Source: CBDBND01 sp965207985
GTDB taxonomy: Bacteria > Pseudomonadota > Alphaproteobacteria > Rhodospirillales > Rhodospirillaceae
Reading direction: 5' to 3'
Length of the DNA stretch: 64,000 bases
Assembly (NCBI GenBank): GCA_965207985.1
Contig: CBDBND010000034.1
Location: forward strand, 310,001 to 374,000
The notes beneath the pieces are model-generated. The model made no database searches and was not told the origin of the DNA. It saw only the letters and a program-made list of their open reading frames with translations. The translations under genes were made by a program, and so were the position numbers. Shown one piece after another: positions 35,199-43,552 of the stretch (the first letter of the stretch is position 1; each line of letters starts with the position of its first letter).

Positions 35199-35876
35199 AT
35201 GCACATGTCCAGATTTGACGGCCGGGTTGCCCTGGTGACCCATGCAGACGGTGCGACGGGGCAAGCCATCTCAGCGCTGCTGGAAAAAGACGGTGCGACG
35301 GTGGTCAAGGCCGATTTCGACGTCACCACCGTGGACGGCTGGGAAAGCGGTTTGGCTAAGCTGGGGGATGAGCACGGCCGCCTCGATATCATTGTCACCG
35401 TGTCCGAAGCCAAATACGACCAGCCCACCAACATTGCCGATACCACCTTGGAGCAGTTCCAAAGCGTCAACCGGGACAATATCGAACACACTTTTCTCGC
35501 CACCCGCTATGGCGTGGTGAAAATGCGCGAGTTCGACAACGGCGGCTGCATCGTCAATGTGGCGCCGGCGACGGCCATGGTCGGCGTCGCAGGCCAGGCC
35601 GCGTTTTGCGCATCCGCCAACGGCATTCGCATGATGACCCGCGCCTCGGCGCTGTCCTGCTGCGAAGCCAAGGACCGCATCCGCATCAACTGCGTCCAGG
35701 CCGGGCGCATCGAGGGCACGCCGGACGGCGAGGTGATGGCGGACTCACAGATTCCATTGGGACGGGCGGGAACCGTGGATGACATTGCAGAAGCCGTGGC
35801 TTTTCTCGCCTCCGACGAAGCCTATTACATCACCGGCTACATCCTGCCCGTGGATGGGGGGATGTTGGCTGCTTAG
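35199..35876 (+). CDS. SDR-fold protein with lost catalytic residues
   Basis: 225 residues. The overall SDR pattern is present (FDGRVALVTHADGATGQAIS at the start; DDIAEAVAFLASDEAYYITG and LPVDGG at the end), but key sites differ. The glycine motif reads THADGATG, the NNAG position reads TVSEAKY, the catalytic Ser position is in VAPATAMVG, and YxxxK reads FCASANG. An oxidoreductase reaction is therefore unlikely. It may be a binding or regulatory paralogue, or an enzyme losing function while its frame is still intact. ATG 35205 is an alternative start. It converges on the broken DUF1838 gene. Confidence 0.75.
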   Translation: MHMSRFDGRVALVTHADGATGQAISALLEKDGATVVKADFDVTTVDGWESGLAKLGDEHGRLDIIVTVSEAKYDQPTNIADTTLEQFQSVNRDNIEHTFLATRYGVVKMREFDNGGCIVNVAPATAMVGVAGQAAFCASANGIRMMTRASALSCCEAKDRIRINCVQAGRIEGTPDGEVMADSQIPLGRAGTVDDIAEAVAFLASDEAYYITGYILPVDGGMLAA

Positions 35877-35890
35877 TCGCTGACAGCCTC

Positions 35891-36794
35891 TTAACTCTCA
35901 AACTTGGTCAGATCGACGGTCAGCAGTTCGGGATTGTCCCGCTCGATGCGGGCGTAATACTCGGCCGGCAGTTGGTGCACGCCATCCAGCTTCTTGCCGC
36001 TCCAAATGGCGAACATGTGACCGGGGATGTCGCCCATTTGCAGCCAGCGTGGATAGGGAAAAACGTAGCCGCCGCTGGTGCCCATAGGCAGGCGTGTCAC
36101 GGACGGGTCCTCGAACAGAGAGCGGGCTGTCCAGTTGTGAGAGGTCTCAATGAACGGCGTGAACCAATTGTCGGGCGGCACGCGAATCTGTTCCGCTTTA
36201 ACAATGTCGTCGTCGATGCGGAACACAGTGCTGGTGGGTGTGTATCCCTCTCCCGCACGGTCCAGTGGATGTTTCCCTTCTGGGGCCCGGGTCCTCCGTG
36301 AGGATGGTTGGCTCCGTCTTGATCATCTCTTCCGTGACGGGGTTGTAGACCTGGTCAATGAATTCACCGGTCACTGGATGGCGGGGATAGGACGTGTTGT
36401 GCCCATGCACCCGATAGACGTGGGTGTCGATCCGCTTGTGGTGGGAGAACTCGATGCCTTCGTAGCGGATCACGGGCTCAACCTTTCGGCCCTCGGCGAC
36501 AATGAACATGGTGAAGTGATACCAAAGCAGCACGTCTGCTTCGTCGGCCAGATCGCGGTAAATGCGAAACTCGTTGGTCAATTTATCGACGGGATTGTTG
36601 TAGGCGAAAATTTCCGAACGCACCCGGCCTTCCGACGGTGGCATGTATGTGGTTTCCGCATGACCGGACGCTTGCGCCGAGCTGAACGAGGCGAGCGCCG
36701 CACTCGCCCCCACCGCCGGAGCGATCATTGCGTTGCGACGGGTCAGTGTTTGCGAGTCCCCGCCACCGAAGGCGCGTTTCATAATGTCGAGCAC
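35891..36794 (-). pseudogene. DUF1838 family gene (copy 3) with a frameshift
   Basis: ATG 36794 starts a leader with LTRRNAMIAPAVGASAALAS (twin-arginine type). The body reads DVLLWYHFTMFIVAEGRKVE and YNPVTEEMIKTEPTILTEDP. Near 36275 the reading must pass to another minus frame, which continues GKHPLDRAGEGYTPTSTVFR and FTPFIETSHNWTARSLFEDP and then YVFPYPRWLQMGDIPGHM to the stop at 35891. The two parts together give one DUF1838 protein of normal length. A single indel explains it. The exported MDR gene lies 22 bp upstream in the same direction. Confidence 0.8.
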
Positions 36795-36815
36795 GGAAAG
36801 GTCTCCTGTGAACTA

Positions 36816-37949
36816 TTATGTGTGATCGATGATCACTTTGCCGATGCCGTCGTGCCGGCGTTGAAAGCGAAATGCTTCCGGTGCGTCTTCGAATGGAATC
36901 CGGCCCGATACAATGGCTTCTAAGCCGTTAGCCCCATAGGCGTCGGCCATGTCCTGCAGCATGCGCACGCTGGCGTTGCTGATCGCCTTCATGGTGATGT
37001 TCTTCATGTAGAAGCCAGGCATCCTCGGCAGTTGTTCAGGTAAACCTGCCGTGCCGATCATAACGACGTAGCCGTTGACGGCGGTTCCCATGAGGGATTG
37101 ATCCAGTGTTTCCCGGCCGACGTTTTCCAGCACGATGTCGGCACCATGGCCATTGGTGGCCTCCATCACCGCTTCGCCCCAGTTGGGAACTTTGCGATAA
37201 TTGATGCCGATGTCGGCGCCGTGTTTTTTCATGTCTTCCAGTTTGTCGTCACTGGACGAGGTGACCACCACGGTCGCGCCGCTGGCCTTGGCCAACTGCA
37301 CGCCAAAGGACGACACCCCGCCGGTACCGAGGGACAGGACAATGTCGCTGGGTTTGACCTGGGCCACTTCGTAAAGGGCATGCCAGGCGGTCACGCCGGA
37401 AGACACAAAACAAGCCGCCGTTACCGCGGAAACGTTGTCCGGGAGTATGACCAGGGAGTAGTCGGGCAGCACGGCCATTTCCGTCAGCCAGCCGTCTATG
37501 TTGTTGCCCACATCGCCAATGTAGGACTGCTCCGGGTCCCATTTGCCGTCGACCCAGGCGGAGAAGTGGCAGGCCGTGACCCGGTCACCCGGTTTGACCT
37601 TGGTAACACCCTCTCCGACCTCCGCCACTGTGCCGCCACCTTCGCTCAAAGGAATACGGGTATCGGGCCGCCGCCCCGGCGGAAACGGAAAACGGTTTGA
37701 GATGAGTCCGTGATCGCGAGCGTTGATGGAGGTGGCTTCCACACGCACCAGCACTTCGCCCGGTTTCAGGGTGGGCATGGGTCGTTCAACCAGACGCAAG
37801 GACTCTATGCCTGTCTGGTCGCCGATTTCCCACGCCCGATAAGTGCCATTGTTTTGCGCCAACTGTTCATTGGCTGAGGTTGTGCTGGCACCCATCAATG
37901 CGCCCGTGGCTCCAGCCGCCACGGACAAAGCGTCCCGTCTACTCACCAT
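36816..37949 (-). CDS. MDR-superfamily quinone/alcohol oxidoreductase with Tat-type leader
   Basis: 377 residues. The N-terminus MVSRRDALSVAAGATGALMG is twin-arginine-like, unusual for this family. The enzyme part has the GroES-like domain (LKPGEVLVRVEATSINARDH, SEGGGTVAEVGEGV, KPGDRV) and a Rossmann domain whose Gly motif is LGTGGVSSFGVQLAKA, with VVVTSSSDDKLEDMKK after it. Cys ligands for structural zinc are not evident, so a zeta-crystallin-like or related NAD(P)-dependent reductase is likely. The downstream neighbour is the frameshifted DUF1838 gene. If exported, it must fold with NAD(P) before Tat transport. The leader could also be a misread start. Confidence 0.8.
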   Translation of the reverse strand: MVSRRDALSVAAGATGALMGASTTSANEQLAQNNGTYRAWEIGDQTGIESLRLVERPMPTLKPGEVLVRVEATSINARDHGLISNRFPFPPGRRPDTRIPLSEGGGTVAEVGEGVTKVKPGDRVTACHFSAWVDGKWDPEQSYIGDVGNNIDGWLTEMAVLPDYSLVILPDNVSAVTAACFVSSGVTAWHALYEVAQVKPSDIVLSLGTGGVSSFGVQLAKASGATVVVTSSSDDKLEDMKKHGADIGINYRKVPNWGEAVMEATNGHGADIVLENVGRETLDQSLMGTAVNGYVVMIGTAGLPEQLPRMPGFYMKNITMKAISNASVRMLQDMADAYGANGLEAIVSGRIPFEDAPEAFRFQRRHDGIGKVIIDHT

Positions 37950-38129
37950 TTGAAGCGTCCCCCTGAAAAAATTTGCTCGTTCGGTTCATTAAAAATTCTC
38001 CCGAACGGTATCACTGTAGGACCAGGTCTCCCATGAAAACCGTAGCCGAAGAGTGGCCACACTTGCTGTCCCAGTTTGGACCAACGGACAAGACTGTCAT
38101 GCTGCATTTGAACGACTGGGGGAAACGCC

Positions 38130-38891
38130 ATGGGCGCGTTGGACGGAAAGGTTGCCATCATCACCGGCTGCACGGCGGCCAGCATCGGCCGGGCCTGCGC
38201 CATGAGCATGGCCCTTCAAGGCGCCAAGGTGGTGGTCACCGGCCGCACCGAGACTGGGGGCCAAGAAACCGAACGGCTGGTCAATGAAGCGGGCGGAGAC
38301 GCGTTGTACGTCCGTCAGGACGTCACTTTGGCAGAGGATTGGGAGCGGGTTGTCCAGACCACGCTGGATATCTACGGACGCATTGACACGCTCATCAACA
38401 ATGCCGGCGAAGCCATCGTCAAGGCCATCGCTGACCTCACCCATGACGACCTCCTGTTCCTGCGCCGGGTCGATTTGGACGGTCCGTTCTTGGGCATGAA
38501 GTACGTCTGGCCGCAACTCATTGCAGCAGGCGGCGGTGTGATCCTCAATATGAGTTCCATCGTCGGCCAGAAAGGCATGCCCCAAGGCACGGCCTACGGC
38601 GCCATCAAAGGCGGTCAGCTTGGTCTCACCCGCGCCGGTGCGCTGGAGGGCGCACCCCACAACATCCGGGTGGTGTCCGTTCATCCGGGGATGATCTGGA
38701 CCGCAGGTGTACCTGACGTGCTCGGCCCCAAGTACGAGGAGATGAAGCCCACCATCGCCGCCCGCCTACCTTGGGGGGAAATCGGTGAACCGGAGCACGT
38801 GGGTGATGCCTGTGCTTTTCTGTGCACGGATGCCGCCAAATACATCACCGGCTGTGAGTTCAACATCGACGGCGGAGCCGGCGCAGGCTGA
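38130..38891 (+). CDS. Short-chain dehydrogenase/reductase (SDR)
   Basis: 253 residues, ATG 38130 after GGGGGA. Cofactor loop ITGCTAASIGRACA (Gly-rich, slightly atypical), NNAG intact in LINNAGEAIV, catalytic Ser in NMSSIVGQKG and YxxxK as AYGAIKGG. NADP preference is possible from VTGRTE. The substrate is unknown. It is closely related to the SDR at 40754 (both begin MGALDG and share GGDALYVR and FLGMK(Y/C)), so they are paralogues. No signal peptide. It stands alone upstream of the sigma-factor operon. Confidence 0.88.
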   Translation: MGALDGKVAIITGCTAASIGRACAMSMALQGAKVVVTGRTETGGQETERLVNEAGGDALYVRQDVTLAEDWERVVQTTLDIYGRIDTLINNAGEAIVKAIADLTHDDLLFLRRVDLDGPFLGMKYVWPQLIAAGGGVILNMSSIVGQKGMPQGTAYGAIKGGQLGLTRAGALEGAPHNIRVVSVHPGMIWTAGVPDVLGPKYEEMKPTIAARLPWGEIGEPEHVGDACAFLCTDAAKYITGCEFNIDGGAGAG

Positions 38892-38937
38892 CTTTTCTGG
38901 CTCATTTCTGCGCTTTTTCAGCCCAGCCTGAAACTTC

Positions 38938-38979
38938 TTTGACCACGGATTGCATACGTTTTTTGACCACGGATTGCAT
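38938..38979. repeat. Two direct copies of an 18-bp sequence, 24 bp apart
   Basis: TTTGACCACGGATTGCAT occurs at 38938-38955 and 38962-38979, offset by 24 bp (a little over two helical turns). It lies in the gap between the SDR stop and the DUF6249 / ECF sigma operon start. It may be a tandem regulator site for that operon or a chance local duplication. Confidence 0.6.
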
Positions 38980-39063
38980 CCGATCCGGCATGCTGACGCA
39001 TCTATTCGCCACAAGCGGCGAGAATTTTGAGCTTGGTGCCGCAACGAAGGAGATGTGTTTGTC

Positions 39064-39444
39064 ATGGATGCAGAACAAATGGCCCCGATTTTTATCATTA
39101 TCAGCCTCGCTATCGTTGGCGTGTTTTTCCTGCACTACCGGCATAAGACCCGGTCGCAGGTTCAGGAAACCATTCGTGCCGCTTTGAACAGCGGCTCCCA
39201 ACTCACGCCGGAACTGATTCAATCTCTCGGTGAACCGGCCGCGCCCAAGCACGGAGATTTGCGCCGTGGGGTGATTCTGATGTGCATCGGTGGAGCTCTG
39301 TTTATCAGCGGAGTGCTAGCGGGAATTTTTGGTGAGGATCCCGGCGGCGCAGTGTTCTTCATGGTGATCTCCACATTTCCCATTCTGGTGGGCCTCGCCT
39401 ACCTGCTGCTGTGGAGGTGGACTCGCGCGAGCAAGGATGAATAA
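39064..39444 (+). CDS. DUF6249-like small membrane protein
   Basis: 126 residues from ATG 39064, with GAAGGAGA 10 bases upstream (GTG 39055 is too close to it). One N-terminal helix (PIFIIISLAIVGVFFLHYRH), a soluble stretch with QVQETIRAALNSGSQLTPEL, and two C-terminal helices. This layout is the DUF6249 family, often encoded next to an ECF sigma factor, as here. Function unknown, perhaps linked to control of that sigma factor. Confidence 0.7.
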   Translation: MDAEQMAPIFIIISLAIVGVFFLHYRHKTRSQVQETIRAALNSGSQLTPELIQSLGEPAAPKHGDLRRGVILMCIGGALFISGVLAGIFGEDPGGAVFFMVISTFPILVGLAYLLLWRWTRASKDE

Positions 39445-39470
39445 AGCAACGACCGGACTCTTTTCGGCAC

Positions 39471-40004
39471 ATGCCGGCATCAGACGAAGACCTGATCGCA
39501 CACGTCCTCGCCGTCAACGACATGACGGCGTTCGGCGATCTCGTGGAACGCTATCAGGAGCGCGTGCGGCGCACGTTGCTGCGTTTGACCGCGGGCGACC
39601 AGATGCTGGCGGACGACTTGGCGCAAGACACGTTCATTCGAGCTTACGACAAACTGTCCACCTATCGTGGGCCGGGGTCTTTCGGACCGTGGTTGTCGCG
39701 CATTGCGACAACGTTGTTTTTACAGCTCAAGCGCAAGGACAAGACAGCGCGGACGGCATTGGCGGAACTGGCTGTGGAAGAGGTACCGGTGACGCGCCAG
39801 CCGGAAGCCGCAGCGATGGATTTGGACAAGGCATTGGCCGTGCTCAAACCGGACGAACGGACGGTGATCGTGCTATGCTTCGGCGAAGGTATGAGTCATT
39901 CCGAAGCGGCCGAGGCAACCGGAATGCCGCTGGGAACGGTGAAATCCCACGCTTTGCGGGGTCGCCAAAAAATGCGGCAAGCTCTTGGTGAAGAAAAAGC
40001 GTGA
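39471..40004 (+). CDS. ECF-type RNA polymerase sigma factor
   Basis: 177 residues, 26 bp after the DUF6249 stop. Region 2 is seen in AFGDLVERYQERVRRTLLRL and LADDLAQDTFIRAYDKLSTY, then GPWLSRIATTLFLQLKRKD; region 4 is LKPDERTVIVLCFGEGMSHS and LGTVKSHALRGRQKMRQAL. It directs RNA polymerase to a small regulon. The gene after it looks like a membrane partner (anti-sigma candidate). The trigger and targets are unknown; direct repeats upstream at 38938 may be involved. Confidence 0.9.
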   Translation: MPASDEDLIAHVLAVNDMTAFGDLVERYQERVRRTLLRLTAGDQMLADDLAQDTFIRAYDKLSTYRGPGSFGPWLSRIATTLFLQLKRKDKTARTALAELAVEEVPVTRQPEAAAMDLDKALAVLKPDERTVIVLCFGEGMSHSEAAEATGMPLGTVKSHALRGRQKMRQALGEEKA

Positions 40005-40022
40005 GGGGAATGGATAAAAGAC

Positions 40023-40370
40023 ATGAGCGATAAAACGGAAAATAATCTGGAAGCGCCTGAACGGGACGATTGGTTGAGCGCCGTCTTTGCTGCAGCCGCC
40101 GGTCCGGTGATTGACATGGCCTTCGTCGATCGGGTTCTGGCCCGTATGCGCAAGCGTCAACGGGTGCGCACATTGGTCATCGTCGGCACCATGATCGGTG
40201 CTGGTGCGCTGACCTTGTGGCAGCTGTCCGGCTTGGCCGCAACACTGCCGGTATTTGAAACTGTGGCCTTAAGGGCACCGGAATGGCTGACCTTCGACCC
40301 CCTGTCCTCTGTTGTTTTAGTTGCCGCGCTTGTGGGCCTGACGGCGTGGATGGTCACAGAAGAGGCTTGA
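40023..40370 (+). CDS. Small membrane protein, anti-sigma candidate
   Basis: 115 residues, ATG 18 bp after the sigma stop. A soluble N-terminus (RDDWLSAVFAAAAGPVIDMA and FVDRVLARMRKRQR) is followed by two membrane helices (TLVIVGTMIGAGALTLWQL; SSVVLVAALVGLTAWMV). No zinc-type anti-sigma motif is present. Position directly after an ECF sigma gene and the cytoplasm-facing short domain suggest control of that sigma factor; this is inference from context. Confidence 0.6.
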   Translation: MSDKTENNLEAPERDDWLSAVFAAAAGPVIDMAFVDRVLARMRKRQRVRTLVIVGTMIGAGALTLWQLSGLAATLPVFETVALRAPEWLTFDPLSSVVLVAALVGLTAWMVTEEA

Positions 40371-40466
40371 GACATCTTTCCAGGTGACAGTCCCCGTTTC
40401 CTTGGCTAGGCAAGAGCGAATACCAGCTGAGGACGACACAGCATGGCCACCATAAAAGGCGGTATG

Positions 40467-40716
40467 GATTCCGACACCCAAGGACTTGGACGAACGTGCC
40501 GCCGTGGCAAAATTTTGCATCGAAGAGGAAGGGTTCACCGTTCCCATGGTGCTGGACACCATGGAAGACGATCTCTTGAAATTGTATGCGGGCTCTCCGG
40601 AAAGGCTGTACGCCATCGACGCCAGCGGTGTAATCACGCACAAATCTTCCGTTGGGCCGTTTGATGACGAGGATGTGGAAGCCTGGCATGATGCCTTGAA
40701 AGCGCTGGTCAACTAG
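40467..40716 (+). pseudogene. 5'-truncated deiodinase/redoxin-like gene fragment
   Basis: The frame reads KAVWIPTPKDLDERAAVAKF, then FTVPMVLDTMEDDLLKLYAG and SPERLYAIDASGVITHKSS to TAG 40716. This matches the C-terminal half of iodothyronine-deiodinase/thioredoxin-like redoxins (PKxLDER...RLYxID). A stop lies just upstream (TAA near 40458) and the active-site half is missing. A TTG at 40486 could start a 76-codon frame, but with no catalytic site. It stands directly before the SDR at 40754. Confidence 0.6.
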
Positions 40717-40753
40717 CCGGTATACAACACAGGGGGATGCATTGGGGGCGCCA

Positions 40754-41560
40754 GTGGGTGCATTGGACGGCCGGGTAGCCATCGTCACCGGAACCACCGC
40801 GGACAGTATTGGACGGGCTTGCGCCATTGCTCTGTCAGATGCCGGCGCCAAAGTCATCGTCACCGGACGCGGAGAGGTCGGCGGCAAGGAAACCGAACGG
40901 CAAATCTTGGAGCGCGGCGGGGATGCCCTCTACGTGCGTCACGACGCCACCAGCGAAGACGATTGGAACACGGTCGTCGACACCTGCATGGACCGGCATG
41001 GCCAGCTCGACATTCTGTTGAACAATGCCGGGGAGTCCAGAGGCGGGCCGATTGAAAAGCTGAGCCTGGACGATCTTCATTTTCTTTGGCGAATCAACGT
41101 GGAGGCGCCGTTCCTCGGCATGAAATGCTGCTGGCCCCATCTCGAAAAAAGCGGCCACGGCGTCATTCTCAATATGTCGTCTTTGACGGCGCAGCAACCG
41201 GGCGTCGGGGTCATCTACGGGCCTTCGAAAGCGACCCAGAACGCGCTCACCCGCGTTGCCGCCATGGAAGGGGCAAAGGTCGGGATCCGTGCCGTTGCAG
41301 TGGTGCCCGGCTTTACCTTTACCGATGGCGTTCTGGACAGCATGGGCACGGACACGGAACGCTACAAGGAGCCCCTTGCTCAACGTGTCTGGATGGGGGA
41401 ATGGGGCGAGTCCAAACACGTGGCCGATGCGTGTGCGTTTCTCGCCTCCGATGCGGCGAAGTACATCACCGGCGTGGAATTCAACGTGGACGGCGGCGGC
41501 ATCGGGCAAATGCCCAATCACGGCGGCAAGCGCAAATCCTTCGGGTTAACGTCGTCATAG
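40754..41560 (+). CDS. Short-chain dehydrogenase/reductase (SDR), paralogue of 38130
   Basis: GTG 40754 is chosen because it gives MGALDGRVAIVTG, the same start as the paralogue; 268 residues. Motifs: VTGTTADSIGRACA, NNAG in LLNNAGESRG, Ser in NMSSLTAQQP, YxxxK in IYGPSKATQ. It differs from the paralogue by a longer, basic C-terminus (GGKRKSFG). The next SDR gene starts 23 bp later, so the two form an operon. Probably cytoplasmic NADP-dependent oxidoreductase or dehydrogenase of unknown substrate. Confidence 0.87.
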   Translation: MGALDGRVAIVTGTTADSIGRACAIALSDAGAKVIVTGRGEVGGKETERQILERGGDALYVRHDATSEDDWNTVVDTCMDRHGQLDILLNNAGESRGGPIEKLSLDDLHFLWRINVEAPFLGMKCCWPHLEKSGHGVILNMSSLTAQQPGVGVIYGPSKATQNALTRVAAMEGAKVGIRAVAVVPGFTFTDGVLDSMGTDTERYKEPLAQRVWMGEWGESKHVADACAFLASDAAKYITGVEFNVDGGGIGQMPNHGGKRKSFGLTSS

Positions 41561-41583
41561 GAAATGAAAACGGACACCAGTGT

Positions 41584-42339
41584 ATGAACAGGCTATCCGG
41601 CAAGACAGCGTTTATCACCGGTGCCGCCCGTGGCATCGGCAAAGAGATCGCCAAGAAATTCGTTTCCGAAGGTGCGACGGTGTGTCTTGGCGACATCGAC
41701 GAAGATGCCGGATTTGCCTTGGCCGAAGACCTGGGCCCGCCCACCTTCTTCGCGCCCATGAACGTCACCGAAGAGGCTCATTGGCGCGAGGTGATGGAAC
41801 AGATCCTGGTGCGCCATGACCGTCTAGACATCCTGGTCAACAACGCCGGTGTGCTGGAGACGGGCACTATCGAAGACACGGACCTGGACGTGTGGAACCG
41901 CATCCTGGAGGTCAACACCACCAGCACCTTTCTCGGCTGCAAGATGGCGGTGGAGACCATGAAGGACTCCGGCGGTGTGATCGTCAATATGGCCTCCATG
42001 GCAGCGGTGCGGCCGCGCTCGCCCACCCTCGCCTATTCGGCCTCCAAGGCCGCCATCGTCAATCTGACCAAGACGGTGGCCCTGCACTGCGCCGAGCAGA
42101 ACTACAACATCCGCTGCAACGTGGTGCTGCCCGGCGCCATCGATACGGAGATGATCTACAGGAACAAGACCGCCGATCAGTCGGATGAGGAGTTCATAAA
42201 CTCAGTTGAAGCCCGCTATCCCATGGGCCGCCTGGGCACGCCGGAAGAGGTCGCCGCTGGGGTGGTGTTCCTAGCGTCAGACGAAAGCCGTTTCATGACC
42301 GGCACGCAGCTGCGCGTCGACGGCGGTGGGTCGATCTAA
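41584..42339 (+). CDS. Short-chain dehydrogenase/reductase (SDR), classical type
   Basis: 251 residues, ATG 41584. A classical SDR: ITGAARGIGKEIAKKF (TGxxxGIG), acidic residue in LGDIDEDA suggesting NAD preference, NNAG in LVNNAGVLET, Ser in NMASMAAVRP, YxxxK in AYSASKAAIV, and a C-terminal VDGGGSI. It resembles hydroxysteroid or cyclic-alcohol dehydrogenases, but the substrate cannot be fixed. Operon partner of the SDR just upstream. It converges on the truncated PPC-domain gene with only 1 bp between stop codons. Confidence 0.9.
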   Translation: MNRLSGKTAFITGAARGIGKEIAKKFVSEGATVCLGDIDEDAGFALAEDLGPPTFFAPMNVTEEAHWREVMEQILVRHDRLDILVNNAGVLETGTIEDTDLDVWNRILEVNTTSTFLGCKMAVETMKDSGGVIVNMASMAAVRPRSPTLAYSASKAAIVNLTKTVALHCAEQNYNIRCNVVLPGAIDTEMIYRNKTADQSDEEFINSVEARYPMGRLGTPEEVAAGVVFLASDESRFMTGTQLRVDGGGSI

Positions 42340-42340
42340 A

Positions 42341-43188
42341 TCAGAACAGATCGGCATCCATCTGCAACTGTTCGAAGTCCGGGCTATTTCCCGCTAAGCC
42401 AGCGCCGGAGACATAGCCTTCACCGGACGCGGTTTCGATTGACTGGCTGGTGCCGCCGACCGACGTGACCAGGGAATAGCTCCCCGACTCACCGTTGAAA
42501 TTACGCACGGACAAGTAAAAGGTGTCCGACGTTTCCGGCGTGAATGTGATCTGGGCATTGAGCCCTGTGCCGCTGTTGTCGTCCTGGGCGACGAAACAAC
42601 CGTTGGCATCGCGCAGCACCAGGAACGGATCGGGCAACGTGAGGCCGGTACCGGAATCGGCGCCTTGCACTTCGAAGATGTATTGGGTGCCGGCGGTCAG
42701 ATCGATGGCGATGAAATCCCGGTCGCCCACCGGATCCAAATCCCCTTCGAAGGTGTCGTTGGGGGAGATTTGTGCCGTGGTCGAAGTGTCGCCGGCCACA
42801 TCCATGTCGTTTTCGGAAATGGTCTGCCCAGGCTCGGACCCGCCTCCGCCGTCTCCGGTGCCGTCACCATCGCCGTCGCCATCTCCATCACCGGTGCCGT
42901 CTTCTTCCGTCCGCTCACCGGGAGAGGAGTTCAGCGTATACGTGCCAGTCGCATCGCCGAACGCGCGCACCTCCAAGTAGTAAGTGGCGGAAATGTCCGG
43001 CGTGAACACGATTTGAGAATTCACTCCCGTGCCGCCATCATCATTCTGCTGAAGAAAAGTCCCGTTGCCGTCGCGCAGAACCAGGAAAGGATCGTCCAGC
43101 GTGCCGCCATTGGTGTCTACGCCTTCCAGATCGAAGGTGTATTCCGTTCCCGCGGTCAGTTCGACGCGGACCCAATCCCGGTCGGCGC
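42341..43188 (-). pseudogene. PPC-domain surface/secreted protein, 5' end lost
   Basis: The minus frame from about 43188 to 42341 carries two bacterial pre-peptidase C-terminal (PPC) domains: one with RDWVRVELTAGTEYTFDLEG and SATYYLEVRAFGDATGTY, the other with RDFIAIDLTAGTQYIFEVQG and SDTFYLSVRNFNGESGSY. Between them lies an acidic GDGDGD linker and a Gly-rich stretch, which may bind calcium. Upstream of 43188 the frame runs into an IS256-type transposase fragment, so the start and any catalytic domain are gone. PPC domains usually sit at the end of secreted proteases or adhesins. Confidence 0.75.
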
Positions 43189-43315
43189 ATTCCCGGACGG
43201 CGAAAGCGCCCTCAACCTGGCCGCGGCCAGGTTGAGGCACATCGCGGGAACCAAATGGTCCGCCAAACGATACCTCAACATGAAACTGCTCAAGGAAAAA
43301 ACGATGATCGCCTGA
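43186..43315 (+). pseudogene. C-terminal remnant of an IS256-type (mutator) transposase
   Basis: The plus strand encodes FPDGESALNLAAARLRHIAG then TKWSAKRYLNMKLL, ending at TGA 43315, which resembles the final segment of IS256-family transposases (FPxExSALxL...). The catalytic part is absent. It abuts the broken start of the PPC-domain gene, so insertion and later deletion probably removed that gene's 5' end. Confidence 0.7.
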
Positions 43316-43552
43316 CCGGATCAGACCACCAGCCCAAAACAAATGTGCGAAAGATTCTGGACACTACCTCAACCGATAAACGGCGGCGAAATTGGAACTG
43401 TATTTGTGTATAAACTGTCTGGAGTCATGTTCTATGGGACATGCTGTGAGCCCCGATAATTCGACCATGTGACGTTGGAGTGCAGACTAGGGTGTGAACC
43501 CAATTCAATGTCTTGATTTTACCTAAGCAGGTGTGATTCACAGCCTCTTTTA

